From positions 186,001 to 250,000 of the forward strand of contig JAEUVV010000010.1 of NCBI GenBank assembly GCA_016786705.1: 64,000 bases of DNA, given 5' to 3'. How positions within the stretch are numbered: position 1 is the stretch's first letter; each line of letters starts with the position of its first letter. The translations under genes and the position numbers were made by a program. This stretch comes from Taibaiella sp. GTDB lineage: Bacteria; Bacteroidota; Bacteroidia; Chitinophagales; Chitinophagaceae. This document shows positions 17,755 to 27,032 of this stretch, in pieces. The notes beneath the pieces are model-generated. The model was given only the letters and a program-made list of their open reading frames with translations, made no database searches and was not told where the DNA came from.

Positions 17755-18492
17755 ATGAATATATTAAAACCCCAGGATATTTTAAAACAAACAGCGCATC
17801 GCAATGCTCCTTTACCCGATTCCGACTGGGTGGTATACAGCGAATGGAAAAATGTGCTGATGCTTCATTGGAAGGTGGACGCGAGTGTGATCAAGCACCT
17901 GTTACCCCCCAGTTTATCCGTAGATACTTTTGAAGGCGGCGCCTGGGTGACCATGTGTGTAGCTTCCATTGAAAATTTCAGGAATAAATTACTTAACCTG
18001 ATCAAACAAGGCTTTAAATTCAAGCAGGTGTTGATGCAGACCTATGTGATCCACAACGGGAAACCCGGGCTTTTTGTATTCAACCAGGAGCTGGAAAAGT
18101 CTTTCACCAAAAACCTGTACCAAAGGCTTTTTAAACTGAAGCAGGGCGAAACTGACTTCCAGCGCGAAGATGAGGGCGATATCCACAAATTCTTTGCCAG
18201 CAATGAGGCCACCGGTTTTAAGCTCGGCCTGCACTACAACTATGGCGAACCTATAGCCCCTTCTGCCCTGGAACAATGGCTCTCTAACCGTTTTAAGTAT
18301 TTTTACGAAAAAGACAACCAATTGTTTGAATACGGCGTACACCATGCGGAATGGCTGTTCCGGGATGTTAAGGTAGAAAAGTTTAAAACTAAATTTAATT
18401 ACGGCGGCCTTTCTATTGAAGGGCAACCAGACTTTATACATTTTTCAAGAGGGATCCAGAAATTATTCTGGCCAAAAACATTAATTAAATAG
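17755..18492 (+). CDS. YqjF-like protein (DUF2071)
   Basis: The 245-residue cytoplasmic protein matches DUF2071. It has SEWKNVLMLHWKVDASVIKHLL near residue 30, followed by LLPPSLSVDTFEGGAWVTMC, the family's PxGLxLDxFxGxAWV-type core; the C-terminal HHAEWLFRDVKVEKF also fits. The family is related in fold to acetoacetate decarboxylase-like proteins, but its reaction is unknown. It ends 5 nt before dapB and is probably co-transcribed with it. A TTTAGTCTTTGC sequence upstream is a near but imperfect -7 match. Confidence 0.85.
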   Translation: MNILKPQDILKQTAHRNAPLPDSDWVVYSEWKNVLMLHWKVDASVIKHLLPPSLSVDTFEGGAWVTMCVASIENFRNKLLNLIKQGFKFKQVLMQTYVIHNGKPGLFVFNQELEKSFTKNLYQRLFKLKQGETDFQREDEGDIHKFFASNEATGFKLGLHYNYGEPIAPSALEQWLSNRFKYFYEKDNQLFEYGVHHAEWLFRDVKVEKFKTKFNYGGLSIEGQPDFIHFSRGIQKLFWPKTLIK

Positions 18493-18497
18493 TAAGC

Positions 18498-19214
18498 ATG
18501 AAAATAGCTTTGTTGGGTTATGGCAAAATGGGACAGGCCATTGAAAAGATCGCCCTGGAACGCGGACACGAGATCGTACTTAAAATAGGATCTAAGAATA
18601 AAGCAGAAGCCAGCAGCGAAAATTTAAGCAATGCCGATGTTGTCATCGAGTTTACTAACCCGGAGAGTGCCTTTGAAAACGTAAGTAAAAGCCTCCGCGC
18701 AGGCGTACCTGTAGTATGCGGCAGCACCGGCTGGAATGACCAGGTAGCTGAAGCACAAAGAATCTGTACCGAAAACAATACGGCATTCCTTCAGGCCTCT
18801 AATTTCAGTATCGGCGTCAACCTGTTTTTCGAGCTGAATAAGATGGCCGCGAAGCTGATGCAACCGCATTCCGCTTATACCGTATCGGTATCGGAAACCC
18901 ATCATACCCAGAAGCTGGATGCCCCTAGTGGCACCGCGATCACGATCGCAGAACAAATTATAGAAGCTTACCCACAACTGGATAGCTGGTCCTTGGAGCC
19001 CGACAATAAACAATTGAATATCTCGGCGTTCAGGGTAGATGAAGTTCCGGGTACGCACGTCGTAAAATATGCTTCGGAAATAGATGACATAGAGTTGACC
19101 CATACAGCGCATTCCCGCGCGGGCTTTGCTATGGGCGCGGTAGTGGCGGCAGAATATATCCAGCATAAAAAAGGAATCTTCTCCATGCACGACGTATTAT
19201 TTTCAAATCACTAA
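18498..19214 (+). CDS. dapB: 4-hydroxy-tetrahydrodipicolinate reductase
   Basis: DapB reduces 4-hydroxy-tetrahydrodipicolinate to tetrahydrodipicolinate with NAD(P)H in the diaminopimelate/lysine pathway, which supplies peptidoglycan cross-links. The Rossmann motif GYGKMG (7-12) opens the protein. The substrate loop SETHHTQKLDAPSGTA (132-147) has the paired histidines, the lysine (139) and the DAPSGTA phosphate-type loop. At 238 residues it is slightly shorter than proteobacterial DapB, as usual in Bacteroidota. It lies 5 nt after the DUF2071 gene and 27 nt before the phosphohexomutase gene. No other dap genes are in the window. Confidence 0.96.
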   Translation: MKIALLGYGKMGQAIEKIALERGHEIVLKIGSKNKAEASSENLSNADVVIEFTNPESAFENVSKSLRAGVPVVCGSTGWNDQVAEAQRICTENNTAFLQASNFSIGVNLFFELNKMAAKLMQPHSAYTVSVSETHHTQKLDAPSGTAITIAEQIIEAYPQLDSWSLEPDNKQLNISAFRVDEVPGTHVVKYASEIDDIELTHTAHSRAGFAMGAVVAAEYIQHKKGIFSMHDVLFSNH

Positions 19215-19241
19215 ATTTGCGAAAATTTTCTAATTATAATC

Positions 19242-20642
19242 ATGGAAAAAATTAAATTTGGCACAGACGGTTGGAGAGCCATTATTGCGAAAGAATTCAC
19301 CGTAGCTAATGTGGCCCGCGTTTCTAAAGGACTTGCCGACTGGCTGAATGCCAAACATCAAAACCCGAAAGTAGTTATTGGGCACGATTGCCGATTTGCC
19401 GGTGAACTGTTTAGTGAAACCGCGGCGCTTATCCTTTGTGCCAACGGCGTAAAAGTGCTGATGGCAAAAGATTTTGTGAGTACCCCAATGGTTTCTTATG
19501 GTGTTTTAAACCTGGGTGCACAGCAGGGCGTGGTCATTACTGCCTCTCACAACCCGCCGGCCTATAACGGGTATAAACTGAAAGGCGCTCATGGCGGCCC
19601 TACCAATCCCGAAGATATTGCTGAAGTGGAAGCACTGATCCCGGAGATCGCCGAACTGCCGCAACAATCCCTGGCAGATTATGCCGCCCAGGGCCTGTTT
19701 GAGTGGATAGACCTGGAAGAAATGTATTTAACTTACTTAAATACAAAATTTGATTTTGAAAAACTGAATAATTCCGCTTTCAAAATGGCTTATGACGCCA
19801 TGTATGGCGCAGGACAGAATGTTATCCGGAAACTGATGCCTTCTGCCGTGCTCCTGCATTGCGAGCATAACCCTACCTTTGGCGGCACTCCCCCGGAGCC
19901 TTTGTATAAAAATACCAGGGAACTATCGGAGCTGATGAAAAACACTCCGGAATTAAAAATCGGCCTGGTTACCGATGGTGATGCCGACCGTATTGGCTTG
20001 TATGACGAGGACGGTAACTTCGTAGACGCGCATCATATCTTATTGCTGCTGGTGCATTACCTGTCCCAATATAAGGATATGAACGGTAAAGTGATCATCG
20101 CGTTCTCGGTAACCGACCGTGTAAAACGCATGTGCGAGTTATACGAGCTTCCGGTAGAAGTAACCCCGATCGGCTTTAAATACATCAGCGAGAAGATCGT
20201 AAAAGAGGACGTACTGGTAGGTGGCGAGGAGAGCGGCGGTATCGCGGTAAAAGGCCATATACCGGAAAGAGACGGCATCTATGATGGCCTGGTATTACTG
20301 GAATTCATGGTAGAAACCGGTAAATCGCTTAAAGAACTGATCAATGAGATCTATAGCGTGATCGGCTCTTTCAATTACCAGAGAGATGATCTTACCCTCC
20401 CCAATGAGCAAAAAGAAACCATTATTAATAATGCGCAAAATGATGTGTATAACGAAGGTTTTGGTAAATACAAAGCAAATAAGGTAGAGAAGATCGATGG
20501 CGTAAAATACCACCTCGAAAACGGTGGCTGGGTAATGCTGCGCGCATCAGGTACCGAACCCCTGCTGCGTATTTATGCCGAGGGCGACAATGAAGCGGAA
20601 ACATTTGATATACTGAAAGCAGTAAAAGCAACGATCCTCTAA
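19242..20642 (+). CDS. Phosphoglucomutase/phosphomannomutase family enzyme
   Basis: This alpha-D-phosphohexomutase (466 residues) interconverts hexose 1- and 6-phosphates through a phosphoserine. All four motifs are seen: TASHNP with active Ser102, the metal loop DGDADR (245-250), the sugar-binding GGEESGG (327-333), and the C-terminal RASGTEP phosphate-binding loop. Bacteroidota members of this size are annotated as phosphoglucomutase, phosphomannomutase or both; the sequence alone does not settle the sugar. It closes the DUF2071-dapB unit and is followed by a strong bidirectional terminator. Confidence 0.93.
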   Translation: MEKIKFGTDGWRAIIAKEFTVANVARVSKGLADWLNAKHQNPKVVIGHDCRFAGELFSETAALILCANGVKVLMAKDFVSTPMVSYGVLNLGAQQGVVITASHNPPAYNGYKLKGAHGGPTNPEDIAEVEALIPEIAELPQQSLADYAAQGLFEWIDLEEMYLTYLNTKFDFEKLNNSAFKMAYDAMYGAGQNVIRKLMPSAVLLHCEHNPTFGGTPPEPLYKNTRELSELMKNTPELKIGLVTDGDADRIGLYDEDGNFVDAHHILLLLVHYLSQYKDMNGKVIIAFSVTDRVKRMCELYELPVEVTPIGFKYISEKIVKEDVLVGGEESGGIAVKGHIPERDGIYDGLVLLEFMVETGKSLKELINEIYSVIGSFNYQRDDLTLPNEQKETIINNAQNDVYNEGFGKYKANKVEKIDGVKYHLENGGWVMLRASGTEPLLRIYAEGDNEAETFDILKAVKATIL

Positions 20643-20660
20643 AAGCACTAATCAGCTATA

Positions 20661-20701
20661 AAAAAAGCGCGGTATCCTGTTGAGTGATACCGCGCTTTTT
20701 T
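20661..20701. terminator. Bidirectional terminator between the phosphohexomutase and GNAT genes
   Basis: A perfect 16-bp stem (20661-20676 with 20686-20701) with a 9-nt loop carries A and T tracts on both arms, suiting the two convergent genes. Confidence 0.93.
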
Positions 20702-20726
20702 ATGAAATTTCTCTTATCATTTGGCT

Positions 20727-21281
20727 TTAACCTAACCACTCTTCTGTCAGGTAGCCCATCACCACCATATGTGATTTGAGGCCGTGGTGCAACATATGAT
20801 TTCTCAATACGCCTTCTACTTTAAAACCGGTATTTTCGAGCAATTTGTGTGCCTTCAGGTTCGAGATCGGGAAGGTAGCGGTTACTTTTTGCAATTGCAT
20901 ATCCCTGAACCCGAATTGTAATAAACGTTTTACCGCCTTCCTCATGATACCTTTACCCAGGTGTCTCCTGGATATCCAGAAGCCAAGTTCTGCCATACCC
21001 AGTTGATGATCCCAGTCCTGCAGGCCAGCCATACCTATCAGCACCTCGTCCTGGTACAAGCCCAGCATAAGGCCTTCCTGGTGCTCCAGGTCTCTTAATT
21101 GCATATGAATAAAGTCCTGCAACTGTACCAAGTGACTTTGCGGGTTGATCCAGGGGATCCAGGTCTGCAAATGTTCGGTATTCTCGCGGATGCATTCCAG
21201 CAAAGGTTCCGCGTCATCAATATTCATACTTTTCAGGATCAATCCTGCCTCAATTTCTAACAACAACATTACTTCTTTCAT
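20727..21281 (-). CDS. GNAT-family N-acetyltransferase (RimL-like)
   Basis: The 184-residue protein resembles the RimJ/RimL branch, which acetylates protein N-termini or small amines with acetyl-CoA. Seen are the AEPLLECIRENTEHLQTWIPW opening helix region, FWISRRHLGKGIMRKAV carrying the acetyl-CoA pyrophosphate loop (RxxGxG-type, here RRHLGKG), and the ISNLKAHKLLENTGF segment typical of these enzymes. The substrate is not known. Its ATG overlaps the stop of the HerA-like gene (ATGA), showing translational coupling. Confidence 0.88.
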   Translation of the reverse strand: MKEVMLLLEIEAGLILKSMNIDDAEPLLECIRENTEHLQTWIPWINPQSHLVQLQDFIHMQLRDLEHQEGLMLGLYQDEVLIGMAGLQDWDHQLGMAELGFWISRRHLGKGIMRKAVKRLLQFGFRDMQLQKVTATFPISNLKAHKLLENTGFKVEGVLRNHMLHHGLKSHMVVMGYLTEEWLG

Positions 21282-22804
21282 TTAAACATTTTCATTAGGG
21301 CGCCGAGTAAAGTCCTGGTCACGGTACGCTGTGCCTGTTTACCGGCAGCGCTATTTAGCATTTTTTCAAAGAAACCAGGCTCCTCTTTCTTCGGGCGTCC
21401 GGCCTTTGAAGCGTTAGCAGTAGTATTCACATTTTCCTCCTGCCTTACATTAGCCTCAATTTTTGCAGCCAGTAATTCATAAGCACTCTCGCTGTCAACG
21501 GCCTCATTATATTTACCGGCTATCTGCGAGCGGCCAACCACATCGGTAATTTCCTGCTCACTCAGTATATTCATCCTGGAAGCCGGGGAGCCCAGGTAGG
21601 CATGTACCAGGGGAGACGGAATCCCTTTTTCATTCAACAAAGTTACGAAAGCTTCCGCAATACCTAAATGAGTGATCGCTTCATCTACTTTATAAAATTC
21701 ACTGGTCGGGTAGTTTTCCGAAGCCGTTTTGATCGCTTTACGATCGTTCGCGGTAAAGGCCCTTAAGGCATGCTGTATCTTCAAGCCAAGCTGTCCCAGG
21801 ACAGAAGCCGGTATATCCTGGGGATTTTGCGTACAGAAGATCACCCCGACCCCTTTGGAGCGGATCAGCTTAACTACATTTTCTATCTGCTGCAACAATT
21901 CTTTGCTGGCCTCGTTGAAGATCAGGTGCGCTTCATCAATGAACATCACCAGCTTGGGCTGGTCCATATCGCCCACCTCCGGCAAGGTAGCATAAAGTTC
22001 TGCCAATAACTGCAGCATAAAGGTGGAGAACAATTTGGGCTTATCCTGGATATCCGTTACACGAAGTATAGAGATCATACCCCTGCCATCGCCGGAAATC
22101 CGCATCAGGTCATTTACGTCGAAACTGCGTTCGCCGAAAATATGGTCCGCACCCTGGTTCTGCAATTCGATCACTTTGCGCAAAATAGTACCAACCGAGG
22201 CTTTGGAGATATTACCATAGAGCTGGCTGATCTCATCATTGCCCTGGTCGGATGCATATTGCAGCAGTTTCACCAGGTCCTTCAGGTCCAGGATCGGCAG
22301 TTGGTTATCATCTGCGTATTTGAACAGCATGGCCAAAAGGCCCGACTGGTTATCGTTCAGGTCCAGCACTTTGGATAATAACGTAGCGCCATATTCCGTC
22401 ACAGTAGCTTTCAGGCGCGTGCCTTTTTCTTCGCTAAGACTAAGAAACTCTACCGGGTAAGCATTCGGTTTCCAGGTGGCCTGCATCTTGGCATAACGCT
22501 CTTCTATGATTTTATTCAGTTCGCCCGGGGCAGCAATACCGCTGAGGTCGCCCTTAACGTCCATCATCAGTACGCCAACACTGGCATCGCTCAGGCCCTC
22601 GGCCAGGAGCTGTAAAGTCTTTGTTTTACCCGTCCCGGTGGCCCCGGCGATCAGGCCGTGGCGGTTCATTGTTTTCAGGGGTATACTTATTGTAGCTTCG
22701 GGGATCACCTCACCCGCCAGCATACCGCTGCCTATAAAAAAAGAAGCTCCTTTAAAGGCATAGCCATCCTGCATTTGCGCTATAAACTGCTCTTTTCCGG
22801 CCAT
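21278..22804 (-). CDS. HerA-like ATPase of the DUF853/YjgR family
   Basis: The 508-residue P-loop ATPase has Walker A GATGTGKT (54-61) and Walker B LVMFIDEAH, and begins with the FIGSGMLAGEVIPEATISIP strand pattern of YjgR. The family belongs to the FtsK/HerA superfamily of DNA or RNA pumping ATPases; YjgR itself has no settled role. The C-terminus has a lysine/glycine-rich linker (SKAGRPKKEE) followed by a helix, both usual for the family. It is the first gene of a two-gene operon with the GNAT enzyme and is divergent from corA. Confidence 0.88.
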   Translation of the reverse strand: MAGKEQFIAQMQDGYAFKGASFFIGSGMLAGEVIPEATISIPLKTMNRHGLIAGATGTGKTKTLQLLAEGLSDASVGVLMMDVKGDLSGIAAPGELNKIIEERYAKMQATWKPNAYPVEFLSLSEEKGTRLKATVTEYGATLLSKVLDLNDNQSGLLAMLFKYADDNQLPILDLKDLVKLLQYASDQGNDEISQLYGNISKASVGTILRKVIELQNQGADHIFGERSFDVNDLMRISGDGRGMISILRVTDIQDKPKLFSTFMLQLLAELYATLPEVGDMDQPKLVMFIDEAHLIFNEASKELLQQIENVVKLIRSKGVGVIFCTQNPQDIPASVLGQLGLKIQHALRAFTANDRKAIKTASENYPTSEFYKVDEAITHLGIAEAFVTLLNEKGIPSPLVHAYLGSPASRMNILSEQEITDVVGRSQIAGKYNEAVDSESAYELLAAKIEANVRQEENVNTTANASKAGRPKKEEPGFFEKMLNSAAGKQAQRTVTRTLLGALMKMFK

Positions 22805-22878
22805 ATGATTAAGTTTTAAGTCTTGAAAAATTAATAGCGTAAATTAGTGTATTTTGCCAATCTGCATTAAATTACAGC

Positions 22879-23997
22879 GTGAAATTTTCAAATCTTTTAG
22901 AAAAATATAAGGTCCCTAATTTTTTAGTGCCGAACCACTTCCGGCCGGTCGAGGTATACGATCCCGACGAGGCTACTGAGATCGAGCAGGACCCCGAGGC
23001 CGAGAAAAAGAATGTCTATTACACGGTATATACTTTTGATGAAACCTCGGCCGAGATTTTCAAGACCAAAAGTGTTAAGGATTGTTTTATTGATTACCAG
23101 AACCTGGACAAGGTTATCTGGATCAATGTAGACGGGATCCGCAGGAAAGATGTGCGCCGTTTGTGCAGTCATTTTAATGTGCACAACCTGCTGGTGAATG
23201 ATATCGTCAGCGTAGGCCAGCGTTCCAAGACCGACGAGATCGACGAGCACTATTTCAGCCTGCTGCCCATGCTGACCTATGACGAAACCCTCCAATTAGT
23301 AGAAAAAGAACAATTGAGCATCCTGCTGGGTAAGAACTATGTTATTTCTTTCCAGACGGAGCATAAAAAAGATCCATTCGGAGAGATCCGGAAAAAACTA
23401 AAGAACCGCCTGGACGCGGTTCGCAAAAAAAGCGCCGATTACCTGTATTATCAATTGGTGGATGCCGTTGTGGATGATTATTTCCAGGTTTTGGAATCTT
23501 TGGCGACACGGCTGGAAGTGCTGGAGCATAAAGCGATGGCGGTTTCTACACAGAACAGTATTTTACTGGAGATCTCGGCCCTTCGCAACGAGATCATGGT
23601 GATGCGCCGGGCGATGACCCCTGTAAAAGATGTGGTTTATTCCCTCTGGAAAGCCAATTCGCCTTTGATGGACAACCGTAATGCGCGCTTCTTTAAAGAC
23701 GTGTATGACCATATACAGCTGGCTATAGAGTACAATGAGGGATACCGGGAGATGACGATCAACCTGCAGGATTTATACATGAACCAGGTGAATACGCGGA
23801 TGAACGAGGTAATGAAGATCCTGACCATGGTGACGGTGCTATTGGCGCCGGCTACGGTGATCGGGGGTATCTTTGGCATGAACTTTGACCGTATTCCACT
23901 AATGCATAACCAGGTGGGCTTTTTCCTGACTATTTTCCTGATGTTTGGCATTTCCATCCTGATGATTTTGTATTTTAAGAAAAAAGGATGGTTTTAA
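22879..23997 (+). CDS. corA: CorA-type magnesium/cobalt transporter
   Basis: CorA forms a pentameric inner-membrane channel for Mg2+ and Co2+. The 372-residue protein has a long acidic cytoplasmic N-terminal domain, a long stalk helix, and two membrane helices at the very end. The invariant GMN (333-335, in IFGMNFDRIP) lies between them, and the protein ends in the basic KKKGW tail. Translation starts at GTG (22879), followed by KFSNLLEKY; no ATG near it gives a complete protein. A tRNA-Arg gene follows 35 nt downstream under its own promoter. Confidence 0.95.
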   Translation: MKFSNLLEKYKVPNFLVPNHFRPVEVYDPDEATEIEQDPEAEKKNVYYTVYTFDETSAEIFKTKSVKDCFIDYQNLDKVIWINVDGIRRKDVRRLCSHFNVHNLLVNDIVSVGQRSKTDEIDEHYFSLLPMLTYDETLQLVEKEQLSILLGKNYVISFQTEHKKDPFGEIRKKLKNRLDAVRKKSADYLYYQLVDAVVDDYFQVLESLATRLEVLEHKAMAVSTQNSILLEISALRNEIMVMRRAMTPVKDVVYSLWKANSPLMDNRNARFFKDVYDHIQLAIEYNEGYREMTINLQDLYMNQVNTRMNEVMKILTMVTVLLAPATVIGGIFGMNFDRIPLMHNQVGFFLTIFLMFGISILMILYFKKKGWF

Positions 23998-24010
23998 TCC
24001 TTAAATGTAT

Positions 24011-24018
24011 TAGATTTG
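24011..24018 (+). promoter_or_regulatory. -7 box of the tRNA-Arg promoter
   Basis: TAGATTTG matches TAnnTTTG and ends 14 nt before the tRNA, a distance that suits a stable-RNA start site just upstream of the mature 5' end. Confidence 0.75.
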
Positions 24019-24032
24019 CACTCCCAATAAAG

Positions 24033-24104
24033 GGCTCTGTAGTTTAATGGATAGAACGAAGGTTTCCGGTACCTTTGGTCGGGGTTCGATTCCCTGCGGA
24101 GCTA
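24033..24104 (+). tRNA. tRNA-Arg (anticodon CCG)
   Basis: A full cloverleaf can be drawn. The acceptor stem is 24033-24039 with 24097-24103, followed by discriminator A. The anticodon stem AAGGT/ACCTT holds a TTCCGGT loop, so the anticodon is CCG, reading CGG. The T arm carries the GTTCGATT sequence, in a loop closed by CGGGG/CCCTG. CCA is not encoded. The gene has its own -7 box and a terminator, and it borders the AT-rich island to its right. Confidence 0.95.
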
Positions 24105-24117
24105 CTAAATATTATGT

Positions 24118-24143
24118 AAAAGGCTGATTTTCAGCCTTTTTTT
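24118..24143 (+). terminator. Terminator of tRNA-Arg
   Basis: A 10-bp stem AAAAGGCTGA/TCAGCCTTTT with a TTT loop is followed by further T residues. Confidence 0.92.
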
Positions 24144-24283
24144 GTGCCCGGTGGTTTTATTTGCATACAAACCTACATATGCACTAATCTATATCGTTAC
24201 AAGCTGACTTTTCAAATTAAACATTTTACAAAAATAGATCGTTTAGTACTTTACAATATCACACCTTGTAAAAATTAATTCAA

Positions 24284-24291
24284 TATATTTG
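24284..24291 (+). promoter_or_regulatory. -7 box upstream of the putAbiC-like gene
   Basis: TATATTTG matches TAnnTTTG and lies 14 nt before the ATG. A TTG at 24266-24268 could serve as a -33 element with short spacing. Confidence 0.65.
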
Positions 24292-24305
24292 AAAAAACTG
24301 ATAAA

Positions 24306-25235
24306 ATGGAAGAAAAAAAGGAGGTCCATAACCCAAGATCCATAATATTAATAACTATTCTGGCAGGATGCTTTGTAGTCGGAGCATGGTTGCTAACTCT
24401 CTATTGTATAGGTGAGCCCAAAGGCACGAGTAATAATAAATTTGATGCACTTGGAACGTTGTTCTCTGGATTAGCTTTTGTTGGACTTATAGTTACGTTA
24501 CTTCTTCAAAGAAGCGATCTTAAGATGCAACGAGAAGAATTGGAACTGTCGCGCGCAGAAATGAAAAGACAGGGTGATGAATTTGAACGGCAAGGTCAGG
24601 AATTCGAAAGACAAAGACAGGAAATGGAATCCCAAAATAAAACGTTGATGATACAGCGATTTGAAGGTACATTTTTTAAAATGTTTGAATTTTATAATAA
24701 TTTCAAAAAGGAAAAAAACTTTCTCACAAGAAGGAATGGTGAAATAATTAAAGAAGGTGATATGAAAAATTTATTTCAATCCCTCGCTTCGCATATATAT
24801 AATATGCACAGTAAAATTATAACGCCGGCAGTAATGGAGAAAGACATCAATTTAGCAATTATTAATTCATTGAAGGCTCACCAGGAAAGTATATTAAAAT
24901 ACTTATCTTTTATAAAATCAATTCTAGGGTTTGTCAATCAGACTGTAATGTCTAATAAACCAGACGAGGATTATGATATAAAAGAAAACTATATTAATCT
25001 ATTCAGGTTGCAATTAAGCCCGGCTGAAAAAGTTGGAATATTTTACGGTATTTTAGTCTACCATCTCACCGATCATGAAATGGTAGAATTAATTGAACGT
25101 TTCTCTATTTTCAAAGATTTCCCATTTGATCTTATAAGATACCGTAAACATTTAAGTACGTTTAAGAAGAAAGCGTATCAAATAAGCGAAAGAGAAATGG
25201 AAGAAATTTTAAATTTTGATTTTAAATCAGACTAA
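24306..25235 (+). CDS. Putative phage abortive-infection membrane protein (putAbiC-like)
   Basis: The 309-residue protein has two membrane helices (about 12-35 and 48-68), then a charged coiled coil (70-115) with a repeated EFERQxQE unit, then a helical domain opening with RFEGTFFKMFEFYNNF. This order, and especially GTLFSGLAFVGLIVTLLLQ followed by LKMQREELEL, is the hallmark of the putAbiC family (PF16872), whose members include lactococcal-type abortive-infection proteins. The molecular activity of the family is not established; the membrane location suggests envelope damage or signalling in infected cells. The gene is AT-rich, stands behind a tRNA gene, has its own promoter, and opens an accessory island. 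This is a family assignment by eye. Confidence 0.75.
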   Translation: MEEKKEVHNPRSIILITILAGCFVVGAWLLTLYCIGEPKGTSNNKFDALGTLFSGLAFVGLIVTLLLQRSDLKMQREELELSRAEMKRQGDEFERQGQEFERQRQEMESQNKTLMIQRFEGTFFKMFEFYNNFKKEKNFLTRRNGEIIKEGDMKNLFQSLASHIYNMHSKIITPAVMEKDINLAIINSLKAHQESILKYLSFIKSILGFVNQTVMSNKPDEDYDIKENYINLFRLQLSPAEKVGIFYGILVYHLTDHEMVELIERFSIFKDFPFDLIRYRKHLSTFKKKAYQISEREMEEILNFDFKSD

Positions 25236-25504
25236 CGTCTTTCTTTTATCTCAGATGAAATCTGGCAAGAACTTTGCCCTTGGGATATTTTATCGGCATT
25301 ATCCTTATAGCATCCCTTTGAAGTTGACTGGCAAATCAGTAATATAATCCACTGGTGGTGACCTTCTGACCGAATTTTAAAAAATCAGAAGCAACACCTT
25401 TTATCTAGAACGTGATTATAGTTTAATGGTCAGATAAAGAATTCAGATTTGTCAGATAATGACATTATTGTTTAGCAGATACATAAACTCATTAGCCATA
25501 TCAT

Positions 25505-25512
25505 TATATTTG
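25505..25512 (+). promoter_or_regulatory. -7 box upstream of the 265-residue membrane protein gene
   Basis: TATATTTG matches TAnnTTTG, 17 nt before the ATG at 25530. The 294-nt gap before the gene (25236-25529) shows no other clear feature. Confidence 0.65.
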
Positions 25513-25529
25513 CATCTAAACTTTAAAGG

Positions 25530-26327
25530 ATGCCTGAAGAAAAAATACTTGACAAAATCACCGACGCTTTTACATCTCGTCTGAAGGTGCCTATAATCTC
25601 AACTTATGTATCGGTACTGGTAATTTACAACTGGGATGTAATTTTTTATTTGTGCTTTCAAAAGGGAGAAGCCTTAAAAAAGATTGACTATGTAAAGGCT
25701 ACTTATGGCCCGGTTTATTGGGAGCGCTTGGTTTGGTGCATAGTATTAGCGCTTATTGTCTTATGCGCTTTTACAGTGCTTAATACACTGATAAACTTCC
25801 TGATGTCGTGGTTCTATAAAAAGGATAAAGAAATAACATCAAGAATCGAACAAGCAGAATTAATCAAAAGCTTACAGCATTCCTTAGCTGAAGAGATAAA
25901 TAAAAATGAACTGAAATTAAAAAACATTAAAGATTTAGAAACAATACAATCAAATCTAAAAGAACGTTTAGATGAAATTAAATTATCAGAAGATGATAAA
26001 AAGGTTTTTGAAGGGATAAATACTTTTATAAATAGCACCTCACAGCCAAGTCTTTATTACGCTGCTTTGGATGATTTATTTGAATTTTTGGTTCTTACTC
26101 AATCATTAAGTTATTTCAGTATGATAAACCATTCAAAAAATCAATCTGTCACTGAAGTTTTAATCAGTAACCTTGAAACTCTTGAATTTGTGCAGGTTAT
26201 TGGTAGAACAAAAGAATCAAATTATAATGCCGTAATAGTGCCTATTTATTCTTTGGTAAGGGTTGCTTTCTATAATTATATCAATTTAAACTATAAAACT
26301 CCACGAGTATCCATTAGAACATTGTGA
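25530..26327 (+). CDS. Unknown two-TM coiled-coil protein of the accessory island
   Basis: The 265-residue protein has an amphipathic start (ITDAFTSRLKVPIISTY), a first membrane helix ending in a YNWD motif (about 22-42), a second (66-92), a coiled coil (about 97-160) and a mixed C-terminal domain. The opening 'short helix, P, hydrophobic helix, NW' recalls a loose group of membrane proteins seen in phage-defence and mobile regions, but I cannot name a family. It is AT-rich with its own promoter and no catalytic motif. By position and build it could be a membrane effector, which is inference only. Confidence 0.65.
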   Translation: MPEEKILDKITDAFTSRLKVPIISTYVSVLVIYNWDVIFYLCFQKGEALKKIDYVKATYGPVYWERLVWCIVLALIVLCAFTVLNTLINFLMSWFYKKDKEITSRIEQAELIKSLQHSLAEEINKNELKLKNIKDLETIQSNLKERLDEIKLSEDDKKVFEGINTFINSTSQPSLYYAALDDLFEFLVLTQSLSYFSMINHSKNQSVTEVLISNLETLEFVQVIGRTKESNYNAVIVPIYSLVRVAFYNYINLNYKTPRVSIRTL

Positions 26328-26360
26328 CGTTAATCCTTTTTATAAAATGGGGTTTCGTAA

Positions 26361-26459
26361 AGCATTACCGATCCTGCCTTCTTTAAAAATCTAGAGAAGC
26401 GAATGGAAGAAGTACGCAGGGAATACGATTTACCGGATTATATTTGGAGTCCTTTTTAA
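26361..26459 (+). pseudogene. Possible C-terminal gene relic
   Basis: A 32-codon frame without a start codon reads protein-like (ending EYDLPDYIWSPF) and terminates with TAA just before the next gene. It may be the decayed end of a lost gene; the fragment is too short to identify. Confidence 0.25.
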
Positions 26460-26486
26460 AGCAGTAAAAGCAAGATATCATTATCT

Positions 26487-27032
26487 ATGATAAAGTATAT
26501 TTCGAAACCCACAAAGCACGAAAAATGGAGATACTTCTGCAGCATTTTATCTATTATTGCTTGGGGGACATTTTACTTGTATTCTGGATTCAATAAATCC
26601 ATGAATGCAAATCTATTTTTTGGAGGAATTCTCTTTTTGCTTTTACGACCACTATATAGGGCATTTGAAACCATGTTTTCAAGGGAATTGACACTTATTG
26701 ATGATGAAACATTAGTTTTAAAAACAGGATGGTACCCATTCAAGATAAATCGGCAAAGATGTTTTATTACTTTAAATGATGCTCCGCTTATGGTTTATGG
26801 TCCTTCTTCACTTGATATGGGGGTTAATATTTGTATTGTCCGAAATGACAGATCATTTGTAAACAGGATTTTTAAAAACAGAATAACACTCGTTCATAGA
26901 GATACTTTGGAGGAAGCCGAAATAGTAATGAAAGAACTAAAAGAATTGTTTAGCATTAACGATTTCTGGGACATACAAAGGATCAAATATGAAAAGCGTC
27001 AAAATAAAAATGCCCGGGAAAATACGAATTAA
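26487..27032 (+). CDS. Unknown small protein with two membrane helices and a PH-like tail
   Basis: The 181-residue protein has two hydrophobic helices (about 17-36 and 43-60) followed by a beta-rich domain (ELTLIDDETLVLKTGWYPFKI) and a final helix. This layout resembles small bacterial PH-like (DUF304/YdbS-type) membrane proteins, but no firm family can be given. It is AT-rich like its island neighbours. No clean promoter consensus is upstream, and it starts 159 nt after the previous gene. Function unknown. Confidence 0.6.
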   Translation: MIKYISKPTKHEKWRYFCSILSIIAWGTFYLYSGFNKSMNANLFFGGILFLLLRPLYRAFETMFSRELTLIDDETLVLKTGWYPFKINRQRCFITLNDAPLMVYGPSSLDMGVNICIVRNDRSFVNRIFKNRITLVHRDTLEEAEIVMKELKELFSINDFWDIQRIKYEKRQNKNARENTN

